From Gibbula magus (lineage: Eukaryota > Mollusca > Gastropoda > Trochida > Trochidae): 64,000 nt of DNA. The stretch is from NCBI GenBank assembly GCA_936450465.1, contig OW388303.1, positions 3,679,693-3,743,692 on the forward strand, read 5' to 3'. Numbering within the stretch: position 1 is the first letter of the stretch; each line of letters opens with the position of its first letter. Positions 34,479 to 47,700 of this stretch are shown here, one piece after another. The translations under genes and the position numbers were made by a program. Below the pieces are notes generated by a model. The model searched no databases and had not been told where the DNA came from. It saw only the letters and a list, made by a program, of their open reading frames with translations.

Positions 34479-34551
34479 CATCCTGGTTCCCGGGCCTTCA
34501 TTCTCGCTACGAGAGAAGAGTATCGAGAACGATGGCCCGGGGACCAGGATG
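34479..34551. mobile_element. 73-bp hairpin element with 9-bp TSD
   Basis: CATCCTGGTTCCCGGGCC reads inward on the left and its near mirror image (GGCCCGGGGACCAGGATG) closes the right end. The arms extend into ATTCTCG / CGAGAAC. TAATTCGTC lies just left (34469-34477, then one T) and again at 34552-34560. Very GC-rich compared with its surroundings. Confidence 0.75.
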
Positions 34552-34560
34552 TAATTCGTC

Positions 34561-35465
34561 CATGCTTTTAGAACATCATTTCCAATGGTTTTCAATCCTT
34601 AAAATCCTGGTTACATTTGCTTCGTATTTGAAAATCAAAAATTATAAATTAAAAGTAATGTTACGTGGATTGTTGTCAGATGATTGTTTTACCTTAAAGG
34701 CATAGATTGGATAATTCCAATGATTCAATACAAGCTTTTATATCGATCATACCATATCCCCTCTTCAGGCTTACATATGTTCAGTGTACTTCTGTTAATC
34801 TTTTCCTTTTTATCATTCCAAACGAAATCGGATCCGGATACTTTTGTTTGAAATTCAATAATCGGCTTTATGTGTCTATCACTAAACAGTATATAAACTA
34901 TTGCAAACGTTAGATGAACAATTGTTGTACTTGATGAAATATTTGCCTGGCCTATACAACTAGTTCATCTCCTTGCCAACATCTGTGTATGCCCATTCTC
35001 TTCCCACAAAGGTTGCTCCCTACATATTTCCGATCTTAACTTCTGTTCTACTATGAGGACTTTCTCGGCTATAAATGGCAACAATATGTAGCTGTTATCA
35101 TTATTTAAAGGAACAACGCGTCGAGGATAAATATGAGATCAGACTTATCTACTTTTGCTGTTTAACGTGTCTGGCAACGAGTCACAGATCCCAAATTTCA
35201 GACAATTGAAGTAATTAGTAATAAAACCAACTGCATGTTAACAATGAAGCTAGGCGTAACTCGTTAGCAGGCACGTTAATTAGCATAGTTAGATAAAAAT
35301 GAGCCTCATTTTTATCCTCGACGCAGTGTCCCTTTAAAAGCGACGACGTCATATTTCAGATGTACTGTTTTTACCATGAAACAATGTCCACAAAAGTATG
35401 GACCAGCAAGTGAAACACAACACATTCGAATTGGTATTGTCACTTCTAAATGTTCTTTGTAGGCC
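34561..35465. other. Intergenic DNA with one partial repeat
   Basis: 34997-35045 resembles the end of the 24470-24995 element (CTTCCCACAAAGGTTGCTCC, then ATTTCCGATC). GATAAAAATGAGCCTCATTTTTATC, a perfect short palindrome, lies near 35295-35320. Nothing else recognised. Confidence 0.5.
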
Positions 35466-35469
35466 CTAG

Positions 35470-36567
35470 TGTACATGTTCAATAAGAATGATCAGTATCT
35501 GGTAGGACCGCCACGTTCCCTTGATGACACACTGCCCTCTACGTCTCATGCCTCCAGTCAGACGTCGGATCTGTTCTTGTGTCAATAACATCCATTCAGC
35601 GTGCAGAGCTGCCTCCAACTCATGTCAATTCTGTACTGGAGGGTTCCGAGCCTGGAGTCGCCGCCCTAGAATATCCCACGCATGCTTGGCACATGTTTCA
35701 GATCTGGACTTACTGCTGGCCAGGATAAAGTCGTCACTGCCTTAGCTCGCATGTAATCGACAACGGCACGTGATCGGTGAGGCCGGGCGTTGTCGTCCAT
35801 GTACTGCGGTCGTGTAGCAAGTGCATCGTTATCGGAATGAGGAACAACGACCGGATGTAGCACGGCCCGGATGTATTGAGCTCCCTTTAAGTTGCCCCTG
35901 ATGGTGGCCAAATCCAGCTTGCAGTCATGAAATAGGCATCCCCATACCATAACATAGCCACCTCCATACGCAACAGTTGGCTGGATGTTCCTCGGGGTAT
36001 GAGCTGTATGTCTCCAAACAGGTCAGACCAATGGATTTCCCGCCAGGTGCTCAGATTCCAAACACCATGCCAAACCTGTAAGTTTATGATGCTCTCACAA
36101 CAAGGGACATTTAATTACCCTTCTTGCCTTTAGTCCTGCGATTTGAGCCGATTTCTGACTGTTCTGGTGTTGATTTTTCGATTTGGTAACAGACGTTTCA
36201 TCTGAGGACTTGTCAGGAAAGGTTCTCGGTGTACATGTCGAAGAAGGTGCCGGTCCTCTCGAGGTGTAGTGACACTTCCTGTCTGCGCATGCTTCCGGAC
36301 AAAACGACTAACAACAGTGTAATGGTAGCCCAGATTTCGTCCTATCGCCTTAAAGGACATTCCTGCAGAGTACATACCAATAATTTGATTTCTGAGATAA
36401 ATTGACAATCGTCTTCGTGCTACATGTATGTTCAATAGATATGCTTGAATGGCTATGGAAAGCAACGTTACATACCACCAAATGCAGTTTGGCCATACTG
36501 CTTTTTGTGATCCTCGAGCGTAGCATGTTGCACGCGCATGACCCGAACGTGTAGACGCAACTGTCAC
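35470..36567 (-). pseudogene. Tc1/mariner-type transposase, decayed
   Basis: Tc1-like transposases move elements between TA sites. An N-terminal part near 36460-36130 has RNQIIGMYSAGMSFKAIGRN and a helix-turn-helix ending RLKSQD. The catalytic part at 35985-35690 reads YGGGYVMVWGCLFHDCKLDL, then RPQYMDDNARPHRSRAVVDY with the second catalytic Asp, and WPAVSPDL. The C-terminal part continues only after a frame change (HAWDILGRRLQ, then a stop, then LTQEQIRRLTGGMRRR). Several frame breaks mean it is inactive. Terminal inverted repeats were not located. Confidence 0.9.
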
Positions 36568-36599
36568 GCATCACTGGTTGGAACGTATCGCACAAACAC

Positions 36600-36770
36600 T
36601 ACCCATGGCGTCGGCCCGGTAAAGCGTAAATTCAATTTTAGGTAGTACCGGAACTGCAAAAAATAGAGTTTGTTGTATTATGGCCGGGAGAGCGTAAATC
36701 TGATCAGTGCTATGAATACCTAGTTTTGTAATTTACGCTTTCCGGGGCCATAACCCTACCCTTCTCATAA
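36600..36770. mobile_element. Small inverted-repeat element with AAGCGTAAAT motifs
   Basis: GGCCCGGTAAAGCGTAAATT on the left is mirrored by AATTTACGCTTTCCGGGGCC on the right. A third partial copy, GGCCGGGAGAGCGTAAATC, lies between. Non-coding MITE-like structure next to the Tc1 relic. Confidence 0.6.
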
Positions 36771-37194
36771 CCGAACCTTGTTTAACTATTCAAAATATTC
36801 TCGAAAATATACCATCACAGTAATCAGGGGGTGCTTAACTGTTTTCTTTGTGTGTATGCTGGGTGGGGAGGGGGGATCGTGAAAAACACACATACTTAAA
36901 TTGGGAGGGTCATTTTACAAATTACATCAAGCCAGAGAGTGTCATATTTTAAAGGAAGGCCGAAATATATTATTTTCTATTGAATTCTTAACTGCAATTG
37001 GCTCATTAGACTAGTTTGTGAAAAACGAGACCCCCACAATATGCATATGTACTTCCTATTTTAAACTAGAGCGACTTAAACTTTGTCCAAAAAATCGTCT
37101 GCTTTTCACCCGCGAGCAACAAACGAAAATGGGGCGGCGCTTAGAGAGTTGGAAGATACCGGAAGTGACGTACGTGAAGGGACGGGGTGTAAAC

Positions 37195-37500
37195 ATTCGC
37201 TTACTATTTATCTAGTTATCTATCTATATTAGCATTTATTTAGCGCAGGTATCCAGTTCATACTGCTCAAATGCTCTCCGAGGAGAAGTTGACTTCACTA
37301 TGGATAGGAAGTGAAGAAGTGGGACTTGAGCTTTGCTTTGAAGTTTGGCAGATTTTCAATTTCCCTGATGTGCAACAGGAGTTCGTTCCACAGTCGGGTA
37401 CCAGCAGCTGGAAATGTACGATCACCATATGTTTTTGTACATGTTGCTTTGACCTTTACCAGGTGAGTGGCGGCCTATGTTTCGCAGATGATAAAAGTAG
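37195..37500 (-). repeat. SINE-like dispersed repeat with TAGATA tail
   Basis: On the minus strand the segment ends GGATACCTGCGCTAAATAAA, then a short TAGATAGATAACTAGATA run. The body contains GGAACGAACTCCTGTTGCAC. The layout, conserved body, GCGCTAAATAAA-type tail and simple-repeat end, is that of a SINE. Identification of the family is not possible here. Confidence 0.4.
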
Positions 37501-37572
37501 TTTTTGCAGATAGTACAATGGCAAACACTGGGGAATCGGTCAGTTAATCTGTTGTATCTACGCTTTGCAATA

Positions 37573-37755
37573 ATGCCACATCGCTGTTCTGCTGTAAACT
37601 GTAATGTTAGTTATCAAGTTTCACTCTACAAATGTCCCAAAATATCGGTATATATATCAAATATAATTTATATGAATAGTGAGAGACGGCGGATTCATAG
37701 GCGTTCGAAGACAAAGGATAAATCACTGCTAATGAGATATACGATGACAAAATGA
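37573..37755 (+). pseudogene. Possible THAP-domain fragment
   Basis: The frame starting at 37573 begins MPHRCSAVNC, which matches the N-terminal M-P-x-x-C-x-A-x-x-C of THAP zinc fingers (DNA-binding domains found in host factors and P-element-like transposases). The expected downstream Cys/His ligands and AVPTL box are not seen. Probably a short relic, or chance. Confidence 0.3.
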
Positions 37756-38399
37756 AACCAAGATATGATAACATGAACGAAGTAAAGTTGAGACAACGAA
37801 ATCCGATATTCGGTGTTGTTGTTATTTTTTGTTGGAGAATGTTTGTGTATAAAATAAAACAACAAACGTGAGATTAGCAGACGCCGGCGAAGTAGGTCCT
37901 ATGGTAAGCCATCGATAATCAAAGCACAACACAACATCCTGATTTTCAACGTTGTTAATCTGTCGACAACCTAATTTACTAACAGTACATTACAACAATC
38001 AAAGCAGCTAACGACATATTTTAAAACACCGCATCCCAATGTTACATTTTACGATTTAGTTATCACTTATTAACACATTCAGAATTTAATAGATAATAAA
38101 ATAATGTTTTCAATAACATTTGTGTTTAGTCAAATCAAATCAAATAAACATCGTATTAAATTGACATTTCAGCAAAAGTGTCAGTTGATGTAAGAACCTT
38201 ACCTTATTAACGTATCCAAACGGACAATATGAATATCCAAATGCAAATTAGACACAAATTGTAAACCTATAAATCCACCAATGACAGTACTTGGAAACAG
38301 AAGATGGTCAAATACTAACCCTCTTTCAGCAAAAGTATTTTCGCAAAAACCAAATAGTTATGATGATTTTACACTAAAAATAATTTCATTGGTACATTG
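37756..38399. other. AT-rich intergenic DNA
   Basis: No gene or repeat recognised before the region of similarity to copy D begins near 38400. Confidence 0.45.
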
Positions 38400-39400
38400 G
38401 TATTTAATCCAGAGTTTTAATTGGATAACTTGATAGAGATATGTTCCTTACTTTCATTGGATGACAATATCTAGACTTAATCTCGCGTTAATGTTTATTT
38501 CGTATTTCCTTTGTGTCACCAAGAAAGAACGTTTGACAATAAACATATACATGCTGGTCAAAGACATGCCATTTGTTATATAATTGAATCGGTCCAGTAA
38601 ACTTGTTATCTGTACAAACATAATTACACTCTTTCCTTCTCACATACTCAGCTTCTTAATTGCGTAAACTAATTTGCTTTAACAACACTTCACCCCTTTG
38701 ATCTGGAAGAAACATCTATATGGTCCGCTAAACTGAGAATTGTGTGTTGGTGTGCTGAAGTGACACATAAAGGCTATCAGACTATATTTTAAACCATTTC
38801 GTTTTCATTGGTAACATAATTCTTCCATTCGATAATGTTCGTTGTCTATATCAATCTGTGTAATCATAATGTATATGTTTGCGTGTACAAAAGAAAAATC
38901 TTCATGTAAATGTCATTGAACTTGTTAACCAATCCAGTTCATGTATTTATTCACTAAAGTGAAGTGAAAATGGTTTGTATTGCATTACATCATATATAGA
39001 ATATTTTAAAAGACAAACTTCAAATACAGTAATCTTTGTTATTAAATACACAACGTTATTTATAAATCTGCAATGTTGTCTTGCTTGTTTGAACAGCCAC
39101 TCGTTCAGTGTATATGAAATTATACCTACCATATTACTTTATTTATTAATACATACAAAACAAAATTAGCATGCCGATTACTCAACATAATTTGATCAAT
39201 TGATGCTGCTTAATCTTAATTGAAATGATGGAATTTGAGCTTCAAGACAAACACTCCATGGAAAGTGATATGTCATTTTCTGAATCGCTGAAAGACATAG
39301 TTCGTGTAAATGAATGTACCTTCCCTTCTAGTTACGTGGTTAAAATTGCTACAAACAGACTATACATAAGCGCAAAATGCACTCCAATTAAGCATGCCTC
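38400..39400 (+). repeat. Region matching inverted copy D, upstream of module A
   Basis: This stretch aligns with the reverse complement of about 640-2030 but has no counterpart in copies B or C, which begin at the equivalent of 39401. It shows that the ancestral repeated unit was longer than the B/C unit. Confidence 0.65.
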
Positions 39401-40389
39401 AGTCGTTGTAACCATATGAAATCTCTAGTTGAATAGTTAAGTAATCCATTTATCGAAAATTTGGGTTGTTTTGATGAAGTTTCCATTTTATATGATCAGT
39501 TTAAAAGTTGGGAAAACGCGTTAAATTAAGATTAGCGGTCATAAGACTCCATGAGACTCCTCCACATACATCACAGCTCGATACAGTGACCACCGCCCAC
39601 CCACTTTCATTCTGGTCGCCGGGGCTTCATTAGGCACTTTTTAAAAAAGCCGTATATAAGTAATTTATGGGTCGATTCAGAAATTTAAAATCGAGCAATT
39701 GTCAAATTGAAATCCCTTTTCAATGAATACGAAAGTGACCATATGTCATTTCATCTAACCTTTAATGTACAGACCCAAGTAAAAATCCTCCGGCAACAAT
39801 CTCCTGAAATGTTGCTGGAATATGTTTTCCGAAGTGAAGGAACCTGTCCCTTTATCCCTCACAGTGTTCCAAAAGAGTTTTTGCATTTATTCTGGAGCCA
39901 ACAAATTTCTATTTGATATTCATGATATGTTTCTTATTATTTGAAAAAGTTGAAGGGTCCCAATGACGGGGGTGTCTTAATAGCCATAAAATGCAACGAA
40001 ATTCTTCAAATGAGGTTTTCCTGATAGCTGAAGTAATTATCTATAGCATGATTTATAACATGAAATCTTTGAATTTGGTTGCAGATAACAACTTTTTAAA
40101 CCATCAAAATACACGTTTTCATCAAACAGAACAGCCTTGACTTGACAAAATTTGGTTGCAGAACTAAAGTGGACTTGTATGGAAAGTAGTAGTATTTTGA
40201 CAGTGTACCACTTTGCCACGAACTTGGGGTAATTTGGGATACTATATCCCATATATTTTATCAATGTCTTATAGGAATTTTAAGGTTTGTGAAATAAAAT
40301 ACGTTTAACTATACCATGTGTTTTGCTATCACATTTTGCTCCAAGAAAACATATCTCATTTTATCCCACTATAACCACTTGACGTTTGT

Positions 40390-40402
40390 TCAAGGTCACG
40401 TG
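40390..40402 (+). promoter_or_regulatory. TCAAGGTCA / CACGTG composite site upstream of exon 1
   Basis: TCAAGGTCA (the extended half site used by ERR/SF-1-type nuclear receptors) overlaps CACGTG (E-box). The combination is preserved in copy B at 59289-59301 and falls in the segment deleted from copy C. It lies about 1.05 kb before the start codon. Function is inferred from sequence only. Confidence 0.3.
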
Positions 40403-41455
40403 TGAAAACGCTTGAATACGTGTTGTAGGGGATATTACGATTTACCTTGTTTATCAGATGAAATATAACATTACCAAAAAAAAGCATGCTATAATATTAG
40501 AGAAATGAAAATGTCCTTTTCAACACAAGGTGGCATAACGTCATGATAGCGTATGCTGGATAGTGTCATGTGTGACTTTCGACTTTATTTTACATTGTCC
40601 TTGAGTTGCTAATACAGGTTTTAGTTTCGTATCATTTTATCCAACTATCACATTTAATGAATTATTCTAACTGGTACCGTCTATTTAAAGCTACTATCAA
40701 AATAAAAATAATTTTAATCTACTGTCTGTAAGAAAGAAAGTAAGTCAGAGCTCCAAATAAACGAGTACAGGGACTAGAAATCATTTGTCAAAATCTGTCA
40801 GCTCCAATCAGTTATTTAAGAATAAGGGCGCACCTTTTTGTAAACATTTGCAACGTGAATCGTGGGTGAAGGGACATAAGCAGAGAAGTAATTTTGTTCC
40901 GTGAACTCTTACGATTGTGTCATGTCGTGCAAATCGGTCATACAAATGTATATCCAGTAAATAGCGAGACTACCACCAACTGTTTCCAGTGATCAAAGTA
41001 TCCTATTCACATCTCCTTTCTCCGTGGTTTTACACGTTAATATAATATTAATAACATGTTCTATTCATATCAGAGGCCGTTCCCGGGTTACTGTTTGATT
41101 CATTTCAACCTAAAGGGTATAGTACGTGCAGGAATCTCATACGCAATGAATTGTATCGGTTCATAAGAACAGTACGTTGAAATGTAGTGTGTTATGTGGC
41201 AACACATTTTACACATATATCATTACAATTAATATTCTCAAATGTTCGAGATTACGGGGAAATCATTGCATGCATTAATTGTAAGTACATACATGTATCA
41301 TTTTTAACCTGACAGTCACTTTCGAAGTTAGCAAGGAAACCATCACATACAGCGACGTTTCCATTTTGACATTCGTTTCGTGTTTCAACCACATGAAGTT
41401 GGCAAGTAAATATACAGCCACTGCGTGACTGTCATCTTGTGTTACATCCACAAGG

Positions 41456-41783
41456 ATGGCAATATTACTTGTACTGTGTGCTATAGTACTTGTCAACATA
41501 AACTTATATCCACCTGTTTCCTGTCATTCCCAAACTGAAGGCTACTTTATTCATCATAGCAGCACAGACGACGACTCGCTAGTTGTACCAGAGAATATGT
41601 TAACTGCGAAATTGAAGCGGAAACTGTTGTGTGCACAGCTGTGCGTGGAAACTATGAAATGCAACAGTTATTTCTACAGATATTTGACTGGAGATTGTGT
41701 CCTTCACGGGAATGCATTGGCCATAAAAGAAAGCAAGACGGTAGCAGATTGGTTGTATATGAAGAGAAGACGTTCTTACGAAG
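41456..41783 (+). CDS. Secreted protein exon 1 (signal peptide and PAN-like region)
   Basis: ATG at 41456 with A at -3 and G at +4. Donor GTACCA follows codon 109 plus one base. Encodes the signal peptide, an acidic STDDD segment and the cysteine pattern C-x3-C-x5-C-x11-C. This exon alone is duplicated at 61206. Confidence 0.88.
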
Positions 41784-44700
41784 GTACCAATTTATTTCTT
41801 CTGTACACTTATTGGGCATATTCCTGCACTACCACTCGCTGAAACAGTTTTAGAAAAAGATACGATCAACACATTCGGAATGTAATAGTTTTGTTTGGCA
41901 TCCGCTGTAATGTAGACCAAGACCTAAGTTTTCTGATTTCCCGTGTTTAGCTCTGCGTATGCATATCGTGGATTCATATACGACGTTTTCTTTCTTTACA
42001 GTAAATTACTCGTTTTTGATTGGCTAACGGTCGAAAAAAAAATCACTGTCACTCAGCTAAACGTTATATATAAATGGTGTTATGTTTTCAGGAAGAACTC
42101 CTTGTTGCCGAAAATTACCATTTTGGTGATAGTCGACTCAATATAAATTAGTAACACGGTATAACCTTTTCTAAAAAGCAACCTGCTTATCTAAATTCAT
42201 TTAGATTGATCCTCCGCAATCGGACATTGCACTGCGATTTTGGAAACTTATTTACCACAGACATAAACACAAATTTGGGTTGATAATGTATGATACATAC
42301 ATCTTAACAAACGTATTATTATTTGACAATAGTCTAAGTAAGTTAGAACATTTGGGCCTTGTTGTCTAATCGTTGAAATGGTAAGTTAGAATCTAGTCTA
42401 ACTAACCATTTCAACGATCAGACAACAAGTCCCGAATGGTCTAACTATTACTTAAATTATAAGCACCATTATGGATGAAATCATGTTTACTTCTTTACAA
42501 TTTTCAAAACATACATACATATTTTTCAAATACATTAAAAATAGAGTTCATCCGGCAGCAGTATTTTTCCCACTCTTTTGAAAATTCTGTTTCATTTGTT
42601 TTATCATGGTAGTTCAGTTGGTTCAAACAAACATGTCATCGGGAAACAAAATATTTCTTTTGACCATGGTGCTGTATTTTACTGTTGTATGTTATTAATT
42701 TGGGAAACATCATTTTATAAATAGTTTTTAATAATCTTATTTAGACCTATATTCACAAAGAATATTGTATCTCGATATTAACGTAGAAATATATAACGTA
42801 TTAAGGCCAGCATGCAACTAATCCTCTTTTTAAAGTTCTCTTAGCGCTTGGATTTTAAAAACTAAATTTCATTTTCAATGAATTATACACGTTTAGTAAT
42901 ATTATATATCAGGATATCATGGTATAATGTATTTATGCAGTCTATGATGGTCGGAATAGGAAAACAAGTGTGACTTTACCACTAACGTCAGCCAAGATGA
43001 CGTTTCAGCACCTTAATGGCAGACAGTCACGTGACACCAAGATGGCGGCGCCCATGCCTATGGAAATAGAAACGTCTATAGAACCAGATTGGATGGAAAA
43101 GAAACGTCCCATACAAAATGTCAAATATTTCAATCCATGAGCATTACATACGACTGAAACAGAGTTGCATAATGCCTTCAGAAGCCAACAACACTAAGTT
43201 TGAAATTTCAAAGGATTATCTGTTCATATTTATGAGAAACACGTGTTTCAAGATATCGTCGCTATCGAACTAGATGAGATTGGAGAGTCAAAAGAGGCTT
43301 TTTGGCCTGTTTTATGACGCCCTGAAGTAAAGATGCGTCAACAAATTTAGGGCCAAGCAAGTGATTTATGTCGGCAACATCATATAGTAACATAATTTCA
43401 ATATTTCATAAAATGTTGCCTTAAATACCAAACATTATGCCCAAAAGACCCCTTTGGAATGGCGATTTTAGCTCCTTATGTGTATTTGACTATACATAAT
43501 AATTAAAGTAGCGTACTCTGATGTATGAAATTGTGAGTACTTCTTAACTAAACATTTGTCTATCAAATGAATTCAAAATCTACTTTCTCCAATAGAAGTA
43601 ATTTGTTTTATACTCTCTTAAAATTGTGGGGAATGTTTCTTTTGTACGTACGTATAGTTAATAAAAACATCAGACTGTTGATGAATGCAGGGTTATTTAA
43701 GTAGTTGTACACATCACTGGAAGCAGTCTACTAATTTCTTTTCATTTTTAGTCCTAGAGGACAAAACTCCGATCCTGTTGATGTTTGCCATCCATGCGTC
43801 CAAGACGCCTTTTTATTTGAATCTAAAAACGTTTAAATGGAAGTCCTACCCTCGAGACAAAGCTGGTTTATCAATGCCGAAGAATTCGGGCTTCTATGAC
43901 AAGAAGACAAAATCCCTCTTCACAGCGGATAAAACCACTACCCTGAGGTCAATAATGATTACTCCATTGAGAAAGTTTGATGATCTTGATCAACCCAAAA
44001 CGAAGGCATACGTTCAAGAGACGGGTAAATATATATAGAGAATATCACCCAAGTGTCTTCTGATATCAAATATATCAACACGAGTTGATTAAAGTTACTC
44101 GGCAAGAATCGGAAGATTTATTCAATCAAAGAGCGTTGATATATTTAATAACCGAAGACACGAGGTTGAGATTTTGTTTATCCTTCAAAATCATTCTTCA
44201 GCAATTATCAGCAAAAGAACAAACATTTCTGACGTACAGAACTGCCATTTAGCTGCTTCAGCAGTGATCTCAGTGAGGTCATAGCATTGTGATATCATCA
44301 ACATTATGGCATCATAGACTTTGTACGTCATCAACGTTCGAACGCCATAACATTATCAGCAGTGCTCTAAGTGATGTCAAAGCAGTAACACGTTTTTTTC
44401 GCTCAAATTAGTTGAAGAAATGTATTGGAAAATAATGTCACTAATAGTAAAACACCCTTCTCTCTTCGGAAAATCAAGTTAAAAAATAGAGCCATGGACT
44501 CTGCAGCTCACTAGGTCCTATCATACACATATAAGGACAAACCTAATACATCAAATAATATACAGTCACTCATATGTATTTTGTGGTTTGGACAAACTTA
44601 CGTTCAACATGTTTTCCTTTGAATACAGGTTTCCTCATAACCTTAAAAATAACAAAAAGTGTTGCACCGCCTATATGTGTGAGATTTCAATGTCCCATTT

Positions 44701-47700
44701 TGTTGTAACTAGTGACCTTTGGTTAAAACTTTGATCAGTGGAATAGGAAGAATGGAATAGCACACATTAAAACAACCAATATTCACCTTCTGTTCTCAAC
44801 ATAACAATACTTTTTTTCTGACGTCAAATAACCAATATTGTAAAACTGCATATTAATCAAATGCAGTTTAAGTTTATAATTCTATCATATCATATCATAC
44901 AATTATTTGTACTGTCATATGGTCCCCTATGTATATAAAAGGATAACTCTCACATATTAAATAATATGGCATTGCTCATGTGGTCCTTACAATATGAACA
45001 AATGAAAAGGTCAACAAGTTTTGCTTTAAATATAGGTTTCCTAACTACCTTTACAAATTCGTCAACTATGTTTCTGCTACATCCCCTTATCTTCCCTGAC
45101 CCATCATCAGCCCTAAAAACAACCTCCCTCCATTCAGGTAACCAAGAGGGACACTTCTCCCTACTCTCATCTTATGTAAGACACCACCTGCTAAATAACA
45201 CCTCTAAAACAAAATACACGGGGCACAAGTACTCAGAAGCTAACTAACAAACTCACCTCTCACTCACTTTTTATGACATTTAATATCTAAGATGAAATAA
45301 TATGATCTGTTGATACATAATACTGGGAAAGACTAAAAAGTGAAAAAGAGAAATCATTATACAACAAACATTGCAATAGAATAAGTCACTATGTTGCTAC
45401 TGTCTTGAACTAAATTATTGTCCCCCAGGTATTTACATAAGACATTCTATAAGGTGTCATATCAAGATAAAAATAATAAATTGTGTTACAAGGGTCATTG
45501 GATAGCTGGATATAGCTATCTGCCTGCATTGCTTGTACCAACTTACATAACCAGGGATATGGAGAGCTAAGGGAGGAGGAGGGAGAGAGGGAGGGGATAG
45601 GGAGTGAGGGAGACAAGCAAATCAAACTGACCAGCTGGCTGGAGGGAGGGAGAATATTATATAAGAGGCTCAGATTATTGGTTTGTATAATAACATGTTT
45701 AACCCTCTAAAGTAAATGACATACACTATCATGATAATTGGAAACAAAATTGTGCAAAAAACATGCTACAGCCGTTTTAACGGATGATTTAATTATAGGA
45801 TTATGGTGATTTGATTGTAGCAATATATCTACACTGTATATTTAGAGGATATTATATGAGTGTCTATGACATACTATGTTCACTACACCAGTGCCTGAAT
45901 ATATGTACTTCTCGAGCGAGAGCGAAGGATATACCGATATTCAGGCAAGAGTGACGTAAACATAATATTACATAGACGAATATAATATTCTGTTTATTAC
46001 CGAAGTCGTGAAATTAATGAAACCATTGACTGGCGACCCGCCGTCGCAGTATTTAGAACGCAACATCATATACGAAGCGTGACGTCATAGCCTTGTTTTT
46101 GACGTCACATCACCATGACAAAGTGATATTTTGCTTTAGGACATCGTATGAAAACTATGAACCTCGGTATGATTGCCCTCGTAGGTCATACTGGATCATA
46201 TGATCGGGGTCATCTAGCTCATGACGTCAACCTGGTGTTAAACATCATCGATGACGTCCAAGGGCACTACATGAATCTCTGAGAAGAATATCATGTTATT
46301 TTTCTCGGTGTAAATACAGATTTTATTATGTTTCATTATGATTGATAAATGACATGGCTCACCCTTAAACTGACATTTAACGCCTAACAGTATCTCATTT
46401 TATTTTGTAGGTGCTGGAATTTCTTTCGATTCCATAAACAGGCGAATATTTTATTTGAAATTAAAAAACATTAAAACTATCTCAATGAACTCAAAAGCTA
46501 TCGGGAAGCACGCCACAATTTATGGTGGAATATTCCAGGCGCTCTGTAGAACAGCCTACAGCGAAAAACACAAGTAAGTATTTGAGGTCTTTCAATATCC
46601 TTACAAATACGTATACTTATTGAAAAGAAAATCTCTCCGAAAAATACGATTTAAAAGTATGACGTCGCACGTTATCCTGTGTGTGATTCATTTTCATATC
46701 AGTGAAGATCAGCAAGAATTGGTGTGACCGGCTTTCTATTGTTAATCTGAGGATTAATTCAAGGATGATCGTTAACGGCACTATAGCACACTTTTGATAG
46801 TATTTCGGAATTAATTCATAAATTTAACCGATATGCTCTCTGCTGATTGGATAAAAGAAGGTCATGTGACCAGTATACTTAAGAAATGAATGTCACAATA
46901 TGTTTGTCCACGCGATTATAACCTGTTTGAAACGTGAAATTTAAACTTGAATAACGGGAGTAGCCTGCGCAGCTGGTTATTCAAAAGTTTAAATTTCACG
47001 TTTCAAACAGGTTATAATCGCGTGGACAAACACATTGTGACATTCATTTCTTATAAATTCAGACTTTGAAATTTAGAAAATAAGTTAATAGTTTACATTC
47101 AAAACTCACTGCAAAGATAACTTACTTGTGACACTGACCTAGATACCAGTCACACACTGGCGGTCTCTTCCGGATACAAGCGCATGCATAAACTAGTTCC
47201 AAAAAAACAAGGAATAAAAGGCAAAATTATGAATTTTTAAAACGTTTTATTTGATATTACTAACAACAACAATATTCTTATCATAAAAGAATGAATATTA
47301 AGTTTGATTTTAAATGCAACAGAAAACAGTAGGTGTCATCAATTCGACCTAATTATCGTATTGATTCAATATGCAAATTTGAGTGCAAGGCGAGGTCACC
47401 AGCTCAGCTGATGAACATGACATGGGCCTGGTCGTCACGTAACTTAGGGAAGCGGTTTTGCATTTGTTGCATTGCATGTAAAATTACATTTATTGAAGGT
47501 TTGTTGGCCCACTGATGTTTAACATCGTCATAGACATTGACGGATTTAGTTTTCAAACAGGCGTACATCATAATGTACGGTCATCTTTCGGCGGCCTTGA
47601 AACCATCGCACGCGTGGACTTGTCGCAACACACTTTGATAGACATGGATTGTGGGACTTCAAACAGTTAACTTTAGCCTATATGTAGTCAGGTAATTGAA

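Larger units (their letters stand above)
39401..43185 (+). repeat. Module A: upstream region, exon 1 and part of intron 1 of the secreted-protein gene
   Basis: From TCAGTCGTTGTAACCATATG onward this matches 58270-62200 (copy B) at high identity, over about 2 kb of upstream DNA, exon 1 and the first part of intron 1. Differences: about 725 bp (41860-42585) present in A but absent from B, and an 840-bp transposon present in B but absent from A at 41114. Open frames at 39707 and 40037 differ by frameshifts between copies and are therefore not coding. Confidence 0.92.

Noticed and set aside
35521..35745. Plus-strand open frame over the Tc1/mariner relic
   Set aside because: Antisense shadow of the transposase C-terminal region.
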